Shown: positions 9,046-17,633, counted from the stretch's first letter. The stretch: 40,462 nucleotides of DNA from Myxococcales bacterium (GCA_002721815.1 PBLQ01000036.1:1-40462); one strand, 5' to 3'. The notes: a model not told the origin generated them from the sequence alone. A program made the numbers and translations.

Positions 9046-9852
9046 TTATGAAGTAATTAAACCATCAATAGGGCTGGAAGCTGTTGCGTAAAGCCGTTGG
9101 GGCATCCGACCGGCCAAATAGGCGGCGCGTCCAGCCTCAACACCCGATTTCATGGCTGAAGCCATGAGTTCAGGGTTTTTGGCCCCAGCAATGGCCGTAT
9201 TCATCAAAATACCTGCCACACCCATCTCCATGGCCTTGGCAGCATCTGAGGCTGTGCCGACACCCGCATCCACAATCACCGGTACGCCGGCATCTTGCTG
9301 GACCTGCTCCAGAATGATCTGGAGGTTAAAGGGATTGCGAATGCCCAATCCCGACCCGATGGGTGCCGCCAAAGGCATGACCGCGGTGGCGCCCACATCG
9401 ACCAATTTGAGGCATGAAACGGGATCGTCTGTGATGTAGGGCAAACAAACAAATCCTTCTTTCACCAATGCTTCGGTGGCCGCGATGGTAGCAGTAACAT
9501 CAGGGAACAATGTTTTTGGATCGCCAATGACTTCGACCTTCACCAGGCGTCCACGTTCCTCACCCAGCAGTTCCCTTGCAAGTCGCGCCGTTCGTAGACA
9601 ATCTTCAACGGTGTAACATCCCGCGGTGTTCGGTAGAATATGCATGTCGTCAGGAATCACATCCCAGAGGCTCTGTTCACCGGGCTGAGGCGGTTTTACA
9701 CGACGAATGGCGACGGTTACCATGTTCGCGCCAGAAGTGAGTAAGCACTCTCTCGTTTGCTCCAGCGTCTCATATTTTCCCGTCCCAACGATCAAACGAC
9801 TCGAAAGAGATACAGGGCCTAGTTGTAGAAAATCATTTGATGTCTGCGTCAT
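9046..9852 (-). CDS. thiG: Thiazole synthase ThiG
   Basis: ThiG makes the thiazole phosphate ring of thiamine from 1-deoxy-D-xylulose 5-phosphate, a glycine- or tyrosine-derived imine, and sulfur delivered by ThiS thiocarboxylate. The 268-residue length is typical. Family landmarks are the N-terminal [11 protein letters not shown], the Schiff-base lysine in KVEVIGD (Lys105), the phosphate-binding loop around [20 protein letters not shown] and [11 protein letters not shown] near the end. The ATG at 9852 is preferred over a TTG at 9867 because GGAGG lies five bases before it. It follows thiS by one base, so translational coupling is likely. ThiE, ThiC, ThiH and ThiO are not in the window and must be encoded elsewhere if the pathway is complete. 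Confidence 0.95.
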   Translation of the reverse strand: MTQTSNDFLQLGPVSLSSRLIVGTGKYETLEQTRECLLTSGANMVTVAIRRVKPPQPGEQSLWDVIPDDMHILPNTAGCYTVEDCLRTARLARELLGEERGRLVKVEVIGDPKTLFPDVTATIAATEALVKEGFVCLPYITDDPVSCLKLVDVGATAVMPLAAPIGSGLGIRNPFNLQIILEQVQQDAGVPVIVDAGVGTASDAAKAMEMGVAGILMNTAIAGAKNPELMASAMKSGVEAGRAAYLAGRMPQRLYATASSPIDGLITS

Positions 9853-9853
9853 T

Positions 9854-10066
9854 TCAACCTCCACCAATCAAAGTCACCACTTCCACTTTGTCGTTGCTTT
9901 TTAAGTGGGTCTTGTCATGTTCTTGCTTCGGCACCACCAATCCATTCACTTCGACTGCGACGCGTTGCGCTGACCATCCAAGGTGTTCGATGACCTGCGC
10001 AACGGTGATCTGTCCCGCCGGCTCAGTGTCGAAATTGTGATGGTTGCCATTGATCCACAAGTCCAT
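9854..10066 (-). CDS. thiS: Sulfur carrier protein ThiS
   Basis: This is a 70-residue ubiquitin-fold sulfur carrier whose C-terminal Gly-Gly is adenylated and converted to the thiocarboxylate used by ThiG. The protein ends in LIGGG and carries the family pattern [13 protein letters not shown]. The start at 10066 is supported by GGAGG four bases upstream and by family length; a longer frame reaching 10141 adds a non-homologous extension. The gene is divergent from mrp, leaving 114 bases for both promoters. No convincing TPP riboswitch is present in that gap. Confidence 0.92.
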   Translation of the reverse strand: MDLWINGNHHNFDTEPAGQITVAQVIEHLGWSAQRVAVEVNGLVVPKQEHDKTHLKSNDKVEVVTLIGGG

Positions 10067-10180
10067 GATGCCTCCGCTCCCTGGACTAGCGCCCTGCTCA
10101 GAAAAGAACAAGATGCCCCCTTGTAGGAAACCTTGGAACACACTAAATCCTTAAGCACTTTCACTAGATGGAGTCTTGAA

Positions 10181-11386
10181 ATGGTATTGGGTTTTTCGAA
10201 GAAGATAGACATCAGCGATGCGGGCATCGCACAAATCAAGTCAGCACTATCAGAACTGCAAGAGCCTAATTTTAATAGGACATTAGGTGATTTGGGCATG
10301 ATTGGCGCCGTTGAAGCCAAGGACAAAGCGCTACACATCCAGTTGAAGCTTCCCACCCCTGCCCTCCTAGGCCTCGATGCACTCAAAGCCCAAATAGAAG
10401 CGAGTGTTCAAGCGGTTGAAAAAGATTGTCCGGTCGAATTCACATTGGAGTCCCATGTGCGTTCTGCTGTTGGAAATGCTTTTAGCGCACAGGCCATTCC
10501 TGGGGTGAAGAACATCATTTTGGTCGCATCTGGCAAAGGGGGCGTGGGCAAAAGTACGGTGGCCAGTAATTTGGCGGTCGGTTTGGCAGAAATGGGTGCC
10601 CAAGTGGGCCTATTGGACGCGGACATGTACGGCCCCTCTGCCCCTACCATGTTTGGTGTGCCCCCCGAAACCCGACCCGCTTCCATGCCTGGTCCAAACC
10701 CAGAGCGCCCCGTCATGGTGCCTCTATCCCGCTTTGGCATCAAGCTCATCAGTATTGGCTTTTTGGTAGACACTGCAACACCAATGATATGGCGCGGTCC
10801 CATGTTGGCCTCTGCTGCCATGCAGTTATTCAAAGAAGTTCACTGGGAAGAACTGGATTATTTGGTGGTGGATCTTCCACCGGGCACCGGAGATATTCAA
10901 CTCACCATTGCCCAGCAAGTGGCCGTGGCTGGCGCCGTTATCGTTTCCACGCCCCAAGACGTCGCTTTGGCCGACGTGGTGCGCGCAAAAGCGATGTTCG
11001 ATAAAGTGAACATCCCTGCTTTGGGCGTGGTTGAAAACATGAGCTATTTCATTTGCGATTCATGCGACAAAAAGCACGAGATTTTTACTTCCGGGGGCGC
11101 TGAAAAAGCGGCTGGTGTTTTAAACCTGCCCTACTTGGGGCATATACCCATCGAAGGAGAGGTTCGCGCTGGCGGTGACGAGGGCGCACCGGTGGTCATC
11201 CGTAACCCAGACCAACACAGTTCCCAAGCACTGAGAGACATATCGCGACGCGTTGCCACGCAGCTCGCAGTCCGTGCCCAAAGCCTCAAGGGAGACGTGA
11301 CCATTAAAGGCCCAAAACTCAAGGTGACTGGCGGGGTGGACACCAAAGACGCGACCCCGAAAAAAGGCTTGCCCATTATCAATTGA
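10181..11386 (+). CDS. mrp: Mrp/ApbC-family iron-sulfur cluster carrier ATPase
   Basis: The 401-residue protein has an N-terminal MIP18/DUF59-like domain (about 10-90) and a P-loop ATPase domain. The deviant Walker A is GKGGVGKST (118-126), followed by LLDADMYGPSAPTMFG and VVDLPPGTGD. A CxxC motif (Cys292, Cys295) is the expected cluster-bridging site at the dimer interface. Family members bind and transfer [4Fe-4S] clusters in the cytoplasm. Possible client enzymes nearby include MoaA. The ATG at 10181 is preferred because TGGAG lies seven bases before it; the frame extends to 10133. The Lys-rich tail after about residue 360 is longer than in short family members. The gene converges on the repeat protein gene, with only 26 bases between them. 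Confidence 0.93.
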   Translation: MVLGFSKKIDISDAGIAQIKSALSELQEPNFNRTLGDLGMIGAVEAKDKALHIQLKLPTPALLGLDALKAQIEASVQAVEKDCPVEFTLESHVRSAVGNAFSAQAIPGVKNIILVASGKGGVGKSTVASNLAVGLAEMGAQVGLLDADMYGPSAPTMFGVPPETRPASMPGPNPERPVMVPLSRFGIKLISIGFLVDTATPMIWRGPMLASAAMQLFKEVHWEELDYLVVDLPPGTGDIQLTIAQQVAVAGAVIVSTPQDVALADVVRAKAMFDKVNIPALGVVENMSYFICDSCDKKHEIFTSGGAEKAAGVLNLPYLGHIPIEGEVRAGGDEGAPVVIRNPDQHSSQALRDISRRVATQLAVRAQSLKGDVTIKGPKLKVTGGVDTKDATPKKGLPIIN

Positions 11387-11412
11387 TGCATCCCCGAATC
11401 CGGACAAAAGAC

Positions 11413-13458
11413 TTACTTCGTACGCTCTCGGATTTTTGACAGGATATCATCTGTGGCAATTCCATTTTTGTGTGCCACCAATAACCCCCAAGGCACCTTG
11501 TGAAATGGCAGGGTGGGATCCAACGTTTCTGGTTCACCTTCGGCTGGGTCGGGGACAACCTCACTTTGGGGCTGTGATGTCCCATCAAACAGGCCCATCA
11601 ATTCTTGGTCCATATTGTCCGGATCGCCCACATCGCTCGATATCTCATCGTTCACGCGAACACGCGCAGTGGCAGTTTCGAAGAGTTCGTCCGCCTCATC
11701 TAAGGGAATTTCCTCTGCAAAGTCTTCCATCTCTTCAGACATCAAGAGATCTTTCAGCTCCTCTTCCATGTTGGACATTTGGCTTGAAGCAGGTGGCGTA
11801 CTCTCTTCGGTTAGTCCCATTGTGATATTGGTGACGTCCTCTTCCTCTTCTTCTAAGAGTGCGGAAAGTGCATCATCCATATCCCCCACATTGGCACCAG
11901 CGGGCGGTGTATTGTCGTCGGCAAAACTGGCAGAAAAATCCTCAGCGTCATCTTCTGCCAAAATATCAGACAAGGCTTCGTCCATATCGCCCACATCTGC
12001 CCCCGCGGGCGGCGTGTTGTCATCAGCAAAACTGGCAGCGAAATCCTCTGCATCATCATCCAAGAGCATATCCGACAATGCGTCATCCATATCACCGATA
12101 TTGGCCCCCGCAGGCGGCGTATTGTCATCAGCAAAACTGGCAGCGAAATCCTCAGCGTCATCTTCTGCAAGGATATCCGACAATGCTTCATCCATATCAC
12201 CTACGTTGGATCCTGCGGGCGGTGTATCATCATCAAAGCTCGCGGCGAAATCCTCAGCATCATCTTCTTCGAGCATATCCGACAATGCGTCATCCATATC
12301 ACCTACATTGGATCCTGCGGGCGGTGTATCATCATCAAAGCTCGCAGCGAAGTCCTCAGCATCATCTTCTTCGAGCATATCCGACAATGCGTCATCCATA
12401 TCACCCACGTGGTTACCCGCAGGTGGTGTGTCATCGTCATCAAAGCTGGCGGCAAAATCCTCGGCATCATCCTCCATGAGGATATCCGAGAGGGCCTGAT
12501 CCATATCGTCGAGGTTGGTTCCAGCAGGAGGGGTCGCCCCATCGAATGCATGATCGATGGTCTCTGTATCCTCATCTTCAGCCAAAAGTTCAGAAAGCTC
12601 TTGCTCCATGTTTATCATTTCGGCCCGGGTGGGTTCGAAATCATCATCACTTAAAGCTTCTATGACAGGCTCATTTTCCTGGCTCACCAAGATATCGGAA
12701 AGGTCATCATCTTCGATGTCTTCTTCGGACAGCTCGATGGCTATCTCCCCATCGTCAGCCTCCACGAATTCTATATCGTCGTCGATACCAATATCCAGTT
12801 CGAGTTCTATGTCATCTTGCCCTTCCAAGTCCTCGTCAACCAACAGATCTGACAAACCCGAGTCCATTGACACGATATCTGTATTACTGTCGGGGTCCTC
12901 GTCGAACGCTTCTAGGATGAGCAGGTCATCATCACCATCTAAATCGTCATTTGGAGCTGTAGGAGGCACAGAGGAGGTGTCACCATTGTTTGGTAAGGGC
13001 GGTGGTAAAGGCTCAGTGGATGCTTGGGGATAGAACTTTTCGATGGCATCTTCGATTTCTGAGGGGACCGCCAAAAACAAGTTTATTCTTTTACCCGTAT
13101 GGTGCCTGAGTTGATTTCTCGCATCGATGTTTAGAGGGTCAGCAGTGGCCACAAACAAAGATCCAGAAGAGGATGCAATGGTTGGAAAAACTTTGAGTTC
13201 ACGCGCCATGGCGGCAGGGACCTCATTGACTGCACTCCCCAAAGAGCTGTTCCCATGTAAATCCATGAACTCAACTCCCAGATGTTGGGACAAAGTCCAA
13301 AAAAACTGGCGCTCTGAAATGAAGCCTTCTGCCACCAAAATTTCGCCCAGCTTACGTGGCGGGTTTTCTGCTTCTTGCAATTGCAAAGCACGGCTGAGTT
13401 GGCTTTGATCCAACAACCCTTTTTCAATTAAGATCTCACCGATGCGCTTCGCTGGCAT
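11413..13458 (-). CDS. MshEN/GspE N-terminal domain protein with about ten acidic repeats
   Basis: The protein has 681 residues. Residues 5-28 and 35-58 are two copies of the MshEN-type helical motif (RIGEILIEKGLL and KLGEILVAEGFI), followed to about 145 by a GspE N-terminal-like fold. MshEN domains of secretion and pilus ATPases often bind c-di-GMP, but the ATPase domain is absent here. Residues 150-285 are very acidic. From about 285 to 625 a 34-35 residue unit repeats about ten times, each carrying M-[DE]-x-[AE]-L-S-D-[IML]-L, then an acidic stretch, FAASF and TPPAG. Two further LSD[LI]L motifs precede the array. The C-terminal 40 residues are again folded-looking. SD AGGGAG precedes the ATG by six bases. 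The likely role is a cytoplasmic scaffold or c-di-GMP-responsive adaptor, which is inference. Confidence 0.75.
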   Translation of the reverse strand: MPAKRIGEILIEKGLLDQSQLSRALQLQEAENPPRKLGEILVAEGFISERQFFWTLSQHLGVEFMDLHGNSSLGSAVNEVPAAMARELKVFPTIASSSGSLFVATADPLNIDARNQLRHHTGKRINLFLAVPSEIEDAIEKFYPQASTEPLPPPLPNNGDTSSVPPTAPNDDLDGDDDLLILEAFDEDPDSNTDIVSMDSGLSDLLVDEDLEGQDDIELELDIGIDDDIEFVEADDGEIAIELSEEDIEDDDLSDILVSQENEPVIEALSDDDFEPTRAEMINMEQELSELLAEDEDTETIDHAFDGATPPAGTNLDDMDQALSDILMEDDAEDFAASFDDDDTPPAGNHVGDMDDALSDMLEEDDAEDFAASFDDDTPPAGSNVGDMDDALSDMLEEDDAEDFAASFDDDTPPAGSNVGDMDEALSDILAEDDAEDFAASFADDNTPPAGANIGDMDDALSDMLLDDDAEDFAASFADDNTPPAGADVGDMDEALSDILAEDDAEDFSASFADDNTPPAGANVGDMDDALSALLEEEEEDVTNITMGLTEESTPPASSQMSNMEEELKDLLMSEEMEDFAEEIPLDEADELFETATARVRVNDEISSDVGDPDNMDQELMGLFDGTSQPQSEVVPDPAEGEPETLDPTLPFHKVPWGLLVAHKNGIATDDILSKIRERTK
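11862..12516 (-). repeat. Tandem in-frame 102/105-base repeats inside the MshEN protein gene
   Basis: The best-preserved units encode GDMDDALSDMLEEDDAEDF and FAASF...TPPAG. Conserved DNA landmarks (plus-strand sequence reading TCATCCATATC or close to it) recur near 11870, 11973, 12081, 12186, 12288, 12390 and 12495, so spacing alternates between 102 and 105 bases. The units around 12186-12390 are nearly identical, indicating recent duplication or gene conversion. More degenerate units flank the array on both sides. Confidence 0.9.
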
Positions 13459-13532
13459 GCGTCACTCCCTACGACAAAATTATCGCCAAGAAGGAGCGAT
13501 CGCAATTTTATATCGTCAAAATGACCTTGATC

Positions 13533-14339
13533 TTAGAATCCACCCTGGATCCAAGGCCGAATCTCAACTCCAGGTATGTCTGGAGGCCGAAATGCCTCTT
13601 TAGCGATGGTAGGTTCATGTACGCTGCCTTCCTCCAAGTGGAACCTAATGGGGCCTTGGTCCTCCATCGCTATTTGCCATTTCATCTTTGTTGGATAGGT
13701 GATCTCTTTTTCAGTTTTGAACTCTTCATATTCGAGCGTCCACAATAATGTCTCCCCCCAGGATACTTTAACCTGCTGAATCATTTTATTCGCATTTAAA
13801 GTCACCTGCCATTTACGCCCCTTTTGATCCAATAAGAACAACACATGAATTTTTAGTTTTACATTGGTAAGGGCTTCTTGAATTTCCCATTGGTGCTGGG
13901 GAAGGAGCCCCCACCATAACCAAATAAAATCTTCAATATCTAAAGATTCCAATCCAAAAATAGTTTGAAGAAAATATTTGGGACGGCTCGTATATAGAAC
14001 GGGACCGCCCTCGCTAATGAGGTCCAACCAAGAACCATTCTCACCGTCAACCACCAAGAGATGGGTGGGCTGACCAAAAAATGATCGCACCGCCCAGTGT
14101 ACGCGGTCAGGGCTTTGAATGACCACGTCGCTTTGCACGTTCACGGGGAAAAAACCTAACGTGGGTCCGATCACTTTAACTTGTCCCACAAACTGTGCAT
14201 CAGGCACCCGGGCTTTTTCTACGGACGCCAACAAATCCTCGCCGGCAGAAGTAGAAATTGATTTGAGTTCTCCGGTGGTGACACAACCGGCAAGAAGCAG
14301 TAAAAAACCAATTATTGCGGTTAACGAATATCGACCCAT
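13533..14339 (-). CDS. LolB-like outer-membrane lipoprotein
   Basis: The protein has 268 residues with a clear lipoprotein signal (LLLLAGC, Cys19). The remainder is rich in beta-strand patterns such as FVGQVKVIGP, VNVQSDVVIQSPD, HLLVVDGENGSWLD and YPTKMKWQIAMED. These fit a LolB/LppX-type half-barrel that binds acyl chains, and the length is close to LolB plus a short extension. The gene follows the TPR lipoprotein gene by three bases, so the two are very likely co-transcribed; a TPR protein next to a LolB-like lipoprotein is a familiar arrangement in deltaproteobacterial genomes. Transfer of lipoproteins to the outer membrane is the natural guess, but the assignment rests on pattern, not alignment. 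DUF4292 is an alternative label. Confidence 0.6.
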   Translation of the reverse strand: MGRYSLTAIIGFLLLLAGCVTTGELKSISTSAGEDLLASVEKARVPDAQFVGQVKVIGPTLGFFPVNVQSDVVIQSPDRVHWAVRSFFGQPTHLLVVDGENGSWLDLISEGGPVLYTSRPKYFLQTIFGLESLDIEDFIWLWWGLLPQHQWEIQEALTNVKLKIHVLFLLDQKGRKWQVTLNANKMIQQVKVSWGETLLWTLEYEEFKTEKEITYPTKMKWQIAMEDQGPIRFHLEEGSVHEPTIAKEAFRPPDIPGVEIRPWIQGGF

Positions 14340-14342
14340 GAT

Positions 14343-16178
14343 TTAGGTACCACCTTTGATTTCCAGCATTAACGCATCTCTTAGTTTTTCTATACGCCGT
14401 TGGAGACGTTTTGAAAAAGTGAAAACGTCGCGAACCCGCTCGAGCGTGGCCAAGGCCTTTTCGGGCTGTGATGCACTCTGATAGGCCTTTGCCAAATGAA
14501 AGGCAATTTCCGCTTCACGAGGCATCAGGTAGTGCGCTCGTGATAGCGCCCACAAGGCCTTATCAATTTGACCATCCCGGTAAAATGCCCAACCCAAGGT
14601 GTCCAACAAGGCTCCGTTGAGCGGATCCCCCAACAACGCCCTCTGTGAGGCCTCAATGGCTTCTTCTAACCGGCTGTTATTTTCGGCCAGGGTGTAAGCC
14701 CAAAGATTCAACAAATAGGGCTCCATCCGAGACGCTTGCCGTAACAACCCCTCAATGACGTCCAAAGCATCAGATGCATATCCGTTTTCTAAAAACCAAA
14801 AGCCCACTGCCCAAGTCTTGGCATGATTGCCCTCATGGAGCATCTCGTCAGCCAATGCCAAGGCAGCGTCAGCTCCACTGTAATGCGCTTTCGCCTCTAT
14901 TTGCGCGATGTAAAACTCCATATCCGGTTCATGTTCCAACACAAAAAGATGAAACACCCGTTCCATTTGTCTTTGATTGACCTCAGGTGAAGGGCCTGCC
15001 GCTAATCGCAGCCACAAACGAATCAAAGTACCATCCATCTTTTTGTCCGTCAGGCGTTTCAACAACAAGCTATTTGCTTTCCCGAACCGCTTTGCTTGGA
15101 TCAGGTTCTCAACACAATTTTGTAGCTTTTTTGATTCGATATCTGCATGGCAGAATTTTTTGATTTTTGCCTCTGGCGAGATGGAGGCCAGACCGTCTTG
15201 CTCCATTGCCTTTTGAATCGCTTTGGGAATGCGGCGCAGTCCAAAATATACCCTGGCACGATCTTCCAAGCCCAATAAAAACCAAGGCCACCAAATGGCA
15301 GTGTCCGTTTTGATAGAGGAATGCTCAAACAGTTGAGGGCTGAGTGCAGCCGCTTTTTGTTCCTCTCCGTGCAGTAATCGTGTGAGTATCCATCGGTGCG
15401 CGTTACGGGTACTGGGTTGTTCGATGTAAAGACCTTTCGCTGCTTCTTCGACACCTTTTGTATCCTGAAAGACCATAGCATATCGCCAAGCCAAGCTCAG
15501 GACCTCTACATCGGCAGGGTTTAAATTCTGGGCCTGTGTGAAATAGCGATCTCCCATCTCCCATTGACCTGCCTCAAATAAACTTTCTGCCATAATGTAT
15601 GCTGCTTGCTGCGGCCCTCTCTGCGTTAACAACACCCCTTCATGAAATTGTGTCAACAGCTCTGTGTCCACTGGTGATTCAACCAAGATGGTGAGTGCCT
15701 GTGAAACGCACGAATGAGGCAATTGGTCGCGCCCCATCATTTCCCTTAAAATGGATTTGGCTTCAGAACTGCTTCCCATTTTACTGAGCATAAAGGCGCG
15801 CCAACAGGCAAAAATCGGTTGCCGTTTTTTGCCCGAGGCCTTTTGATTCCATTGTAGTGCCTTCTCCCAAGCCCCCGAGGCCCACAGAAGTTCGGATAAA
15901 CGATGCATCAGATAGGGAGAATCTGGATCGTGTACCAAGGCCTCTTTGATTTGCGCTATGGCCTCGGGCAACGCGCCGTGCTCTTGAAGCAGTTCTGCCC
16001 GCAGGAACGAAGCGTATGCTTCGCCTGAACTGCGGTCAGACTCGATGGCTGCTCCCAACACCCGAGGTGGTACCTGGGACACAGGGGCGAAACCCGGCTT
16101 TGTTGAAACATGTCCACAGGCCCCATTAGAAAGACCAGCCATTAGGATGAACAGGTTTAAATAAAGCTTAGTTCGCAT
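14343..16178 (-). CDS. Tetratricopeptide-repeat protein, probable lipoprotein
   Basis: The protein has 611 residues. The N-terminus has a hydrophobic signal sequence ending at NGACG; Cys20 could be lipidated, but Asn at -3 makes the lipobox non-canonical. Several TPR units are clear at the N-terminus (ALPEAIAQIKEALVHDPDSPYLMHRLSELLW) and C-terminus (RLEEAIEASQRALLGDPLNGALLDTLGWAFYRDGQIDKALWALSRAHYLMPREAEIAFHLAKAY is represented only in part here), with irregular helical repeats between. TPR proteins are protein-binding scaffolds; in this position it probably works in the periplasm with the LolB-like lipoprotein encoded three bases downstream. A terminator separates it from the propeller gene upstream. 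Confidence 0.75.
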   Translation of the reverse strand: MRTKLYLNLFILMAGLSNGACGHVSTKPGFAPVSQVPPRVLGAAIESDRSSGEAYASFLRAELLQEHGALPEAIAQIKEALVHDPDSPYLMHRLSELLWASGAWEKALQWNQKASGKKRQPIFACWRAFMLSKMGSSSEAKSILREMMGRDQLPHSCVSQALTILVESPVDTELLTQFHEGVLLTQRGPQQAAYIMAESLFEAGQWEMGDRYFTQAQNLNPADVEVLSLAWRYAMVFQDTKGVEEAAKGLYIEQPSTRNAHRWILTRLLHGEEQKAAALSPQLFEHSSIKTDTAIWWPWFLLGLEDRARVYFGLRRIPKAIQKAMEQDGLASISPEAKIKKFCHADIESKKLQNCVENLIQAKRFGKANSLLLKRLTDKKMDGTLIRLWLRLAAGPSPEVNQRQMERVFHLFVLEHEPDMEFYIAQIEAKAHYSGADAALALADEMLHEGNHAKTWAVGFWFLENGYASDALDVIEGLLRQASRMEPYLLNLWAYTLAENNSRLEEAIEASQRALLGDPLNGALLDTLGWAFYRDGQIDKALWALSRAHYLMPREAEIAFHLAKAYQSASQPEKALATLERVRDVFTFSKRLQRRIEKLRDALMLEIKGGT

Positions 16179-16212
16179 CTTGATTTTGGTTTACAACGGC
16201 AATTTTGCTGGA

Positions 16213-16246
16213 AACAAAAAAACCGCCCAGAGGCGGCTTTTGTTGG
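16213..16246 (-). terminator. Rho-independent terminator after the propeller lipoprotein gene
   Basis: On the minus strand AAAAGCCGCC, a four-base loop and GGCGG are followed by seven T residues. The core stem CCGCC/GGCGG (16223-16227 and 16232-16236) is perfect, and A-rich and T-rich flanks can extend it. It lies 15-50 bases after the stop of the beta-propeller gene and just before the TPR gene. The TPR gene therefore needs its own promoter or depends on readthrough. Confidence 0.85.
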
Positions 16247-16261
16247 AACTCCAGAAGGTCC

Positions 16262-17482
16262 TTATTCAGGATATTTGTTAATTTTAAAGGAGTATAAGAA
16301 GGTGTCTCCCGACGCCACGTAAAAGGTGTCTCCATCAAATACGGAGTCCGCTTCGATTTTGTTATCGGTCTTATACTTCCAATAAACGGAGCCATCGGAA
16401 GTGCGCAACAGGTAAGCGTGGCCATCACCTTCCCCGGCGCCTACGAGAACCAAATTCTTATGAACGGCGGGAATCGCGAGAATGGGACCTTGAAGCGCCG
16501 TGCTCCATTTTTGCTCTCCTGTTTTGGCATCGATGGCGTACAGATTCTTGTCGCGAGAACCGCAATACAAAATACCTTTGTCATCTAACACCGGGGAAGA
16601 GTTGATTTCATCACCCGTTTTGACTTTCCAGACCACGGACTGGTCGGACATTTTGATTCCGTAGATGTTCCCATCGTTGGCGCCAAAGATGAGTTTACCA
16701 TCATACTCGGCGACACTGGAGGTGACGCCTAAGCCTTGTTTGGCACCATCGGTGGCGAAGCGCCATTGGTACTCCCCAGTTTTGGAGTCGATGGCGTAAA
16801 CATAACCGTCGAGGTTACCGATCACGATGAGCCCAGAAGAGGTCAACAGTGGCCGCGAGTAGGCAAAACCCTTCCCAGGCTTGACGACTGGCTTGGGCGC
16901 TGCCGCAGGCGCTGCTGCAGCCCCGGCGGGAGCGGACCCTTCAGCAGTGGCAGCGGGTGCTTCAGCGGCTTGCTCCGCCTTGGCTTCGGGTGCGGTTGCA
17001 GCCGGCTGGTCTTTGGTTGGATAGGTCCATTGGAGTTCCGACGTGATGAGGTCAAGCGCGTAAATGTGACCGTCATAAGAACCGAAAACCACATTCTTAC
17101 CCACAATGATGGGGTCGCCTTTAATCCTGTCGAAAGTGGGGTAGCGCCAGATTTGACGGCCGTCTTTATCTACGGCGTAAAAGTTGTGATTGGTGGAACC
17201 GAAAACGATAACATTTTCGTAAATAGCGGGAGCGGAAATCACGGGCTTTCGAGCCTGGAATTTCCACCGATAACGACCGTTTTTCTTTGTGACGGCATGA
17301 ACCTCACCAGACTCCGTACCAAAAACCACAAAATCGTCGGTCAAAGCCGGAGAACTGTAACACGCGGAATCAGAAGGGTACTTCCAATTGAGCTGAACGT
17401 TCTGCTCACAGCCCCCAAAAAGGGTTGCAGCCCCGACTGCAAAAACCAAAATCATCATGTTTGTCAACGATTTGCGCACCAT
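16262..17482 (-). CDS. BamB-like PQQ-type beta-propeller lipoprotein
   Basis: The protein has 406 residues from the ATG at 17482, where GGGAG lies five bases upstream; the frame continues to 17518 without a better start. The lipobox LFGGC places the lipidated cysteine at residue 25. The body is a chain of PQQ-like blades recognisable as pairs of strands with GxxY/FAxDxxTGxxxW patterns, for example GYVYAIDSKTGEYQW and KNLYAIDAKTGEQKW. About seven or eight blades fit. BamB, the closest functional analogue, is an outer-membrane assembly lipoprotein, but no Bam partner adjoins it, so this remains a structural label. An Ala/Pro/Glu-rich linker of about 40 residues interrupts the propeller after the third or fourth blade, which is unusual. 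Confidence 0.85.
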   Translation of the reverse strand: MVRKSLTNMMILVFAVGAATLFGGCEQNVQLNWKYPSDSACYSSPALTDDFVVFGTESGEVHAVTKKNGRYRWKFQARKPVISAPAIYENVIVFGSTNHNFYAVDKDGRQIWRYPTFDRIKGDPIIVGKNVVFGSYDGHIYALDLITSELQWTYPTKDQPAATAPEAKAEQAAEAPAATAEGSAPAGAAAAPAAAPKPVVKPGKGFAYSRPLLTSSGLIVIGNLDGYVYAIDSKTGEYQWRFATDGAKQGLGVTSSVAEYDGKLIFGANDGNIYGIKMSDQSVVWKVKTGDEINSSPVLDDKGILYCGSRDKNLYAIDAKTGEQKWSTALQGPILAIPAVHKNLVLVGAGEGDGHAYLLRTSDGSVYWKYKTDNKIEADSVFDGDTFYVASGDTFLYSFKINKYPE

Positions 17483-17607
17483 ATGCACTCCCACTGTTAG
17501 CTGATCCCAAACCCTCATGAGAGGATCGTTTGGTAAGACAAGGCTGTTCTCTTACAACTCCGAGCTGAAATCAAGCTTAACCGCATGTTTTATTTACTTT
17601 AGTGACC

Positions 17608-17625
17608 AAAAAGGGCGTTGAACCC
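17608..17625 (-). terminator. Weak candidate terminator after mreB
   Basis: On the minus strand GGGT, five bases and GCCC are followed by five T residues, starting nine bases after the mreB stop. The stem is only four pairs and includes one G-T pair. Its position is right, but the hairpin is weak. Confidence 0.35.
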
Positions 17626-17633
17626 AAAAAACC

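Noticed and set aside
10067-10140. Possible TPP riboswitch before thiS
   Set aside because: AGGGGGC and CTGAGC resemble the 5' part of the aptamer, but the block equivalent to ACCTGATCTGGATAAT is absent and only about 25 bases remain before the SD.
11513-12499. Open plus-strand frame of 328 residues, Ser/Ala-rich and repetitive
   Set aside because: It is the complement of the acidic repeat array; GAT/GAA/GAC-rich codons read as Ser/Val on the other strand. No SD and no family resemblance.
11862-12516. Regular repeats considered as a CRISPR array
   Set aside because: The unit is 102/105 bases, in frame and coding throughout, with no spacer-repeat structure and no cas genes.
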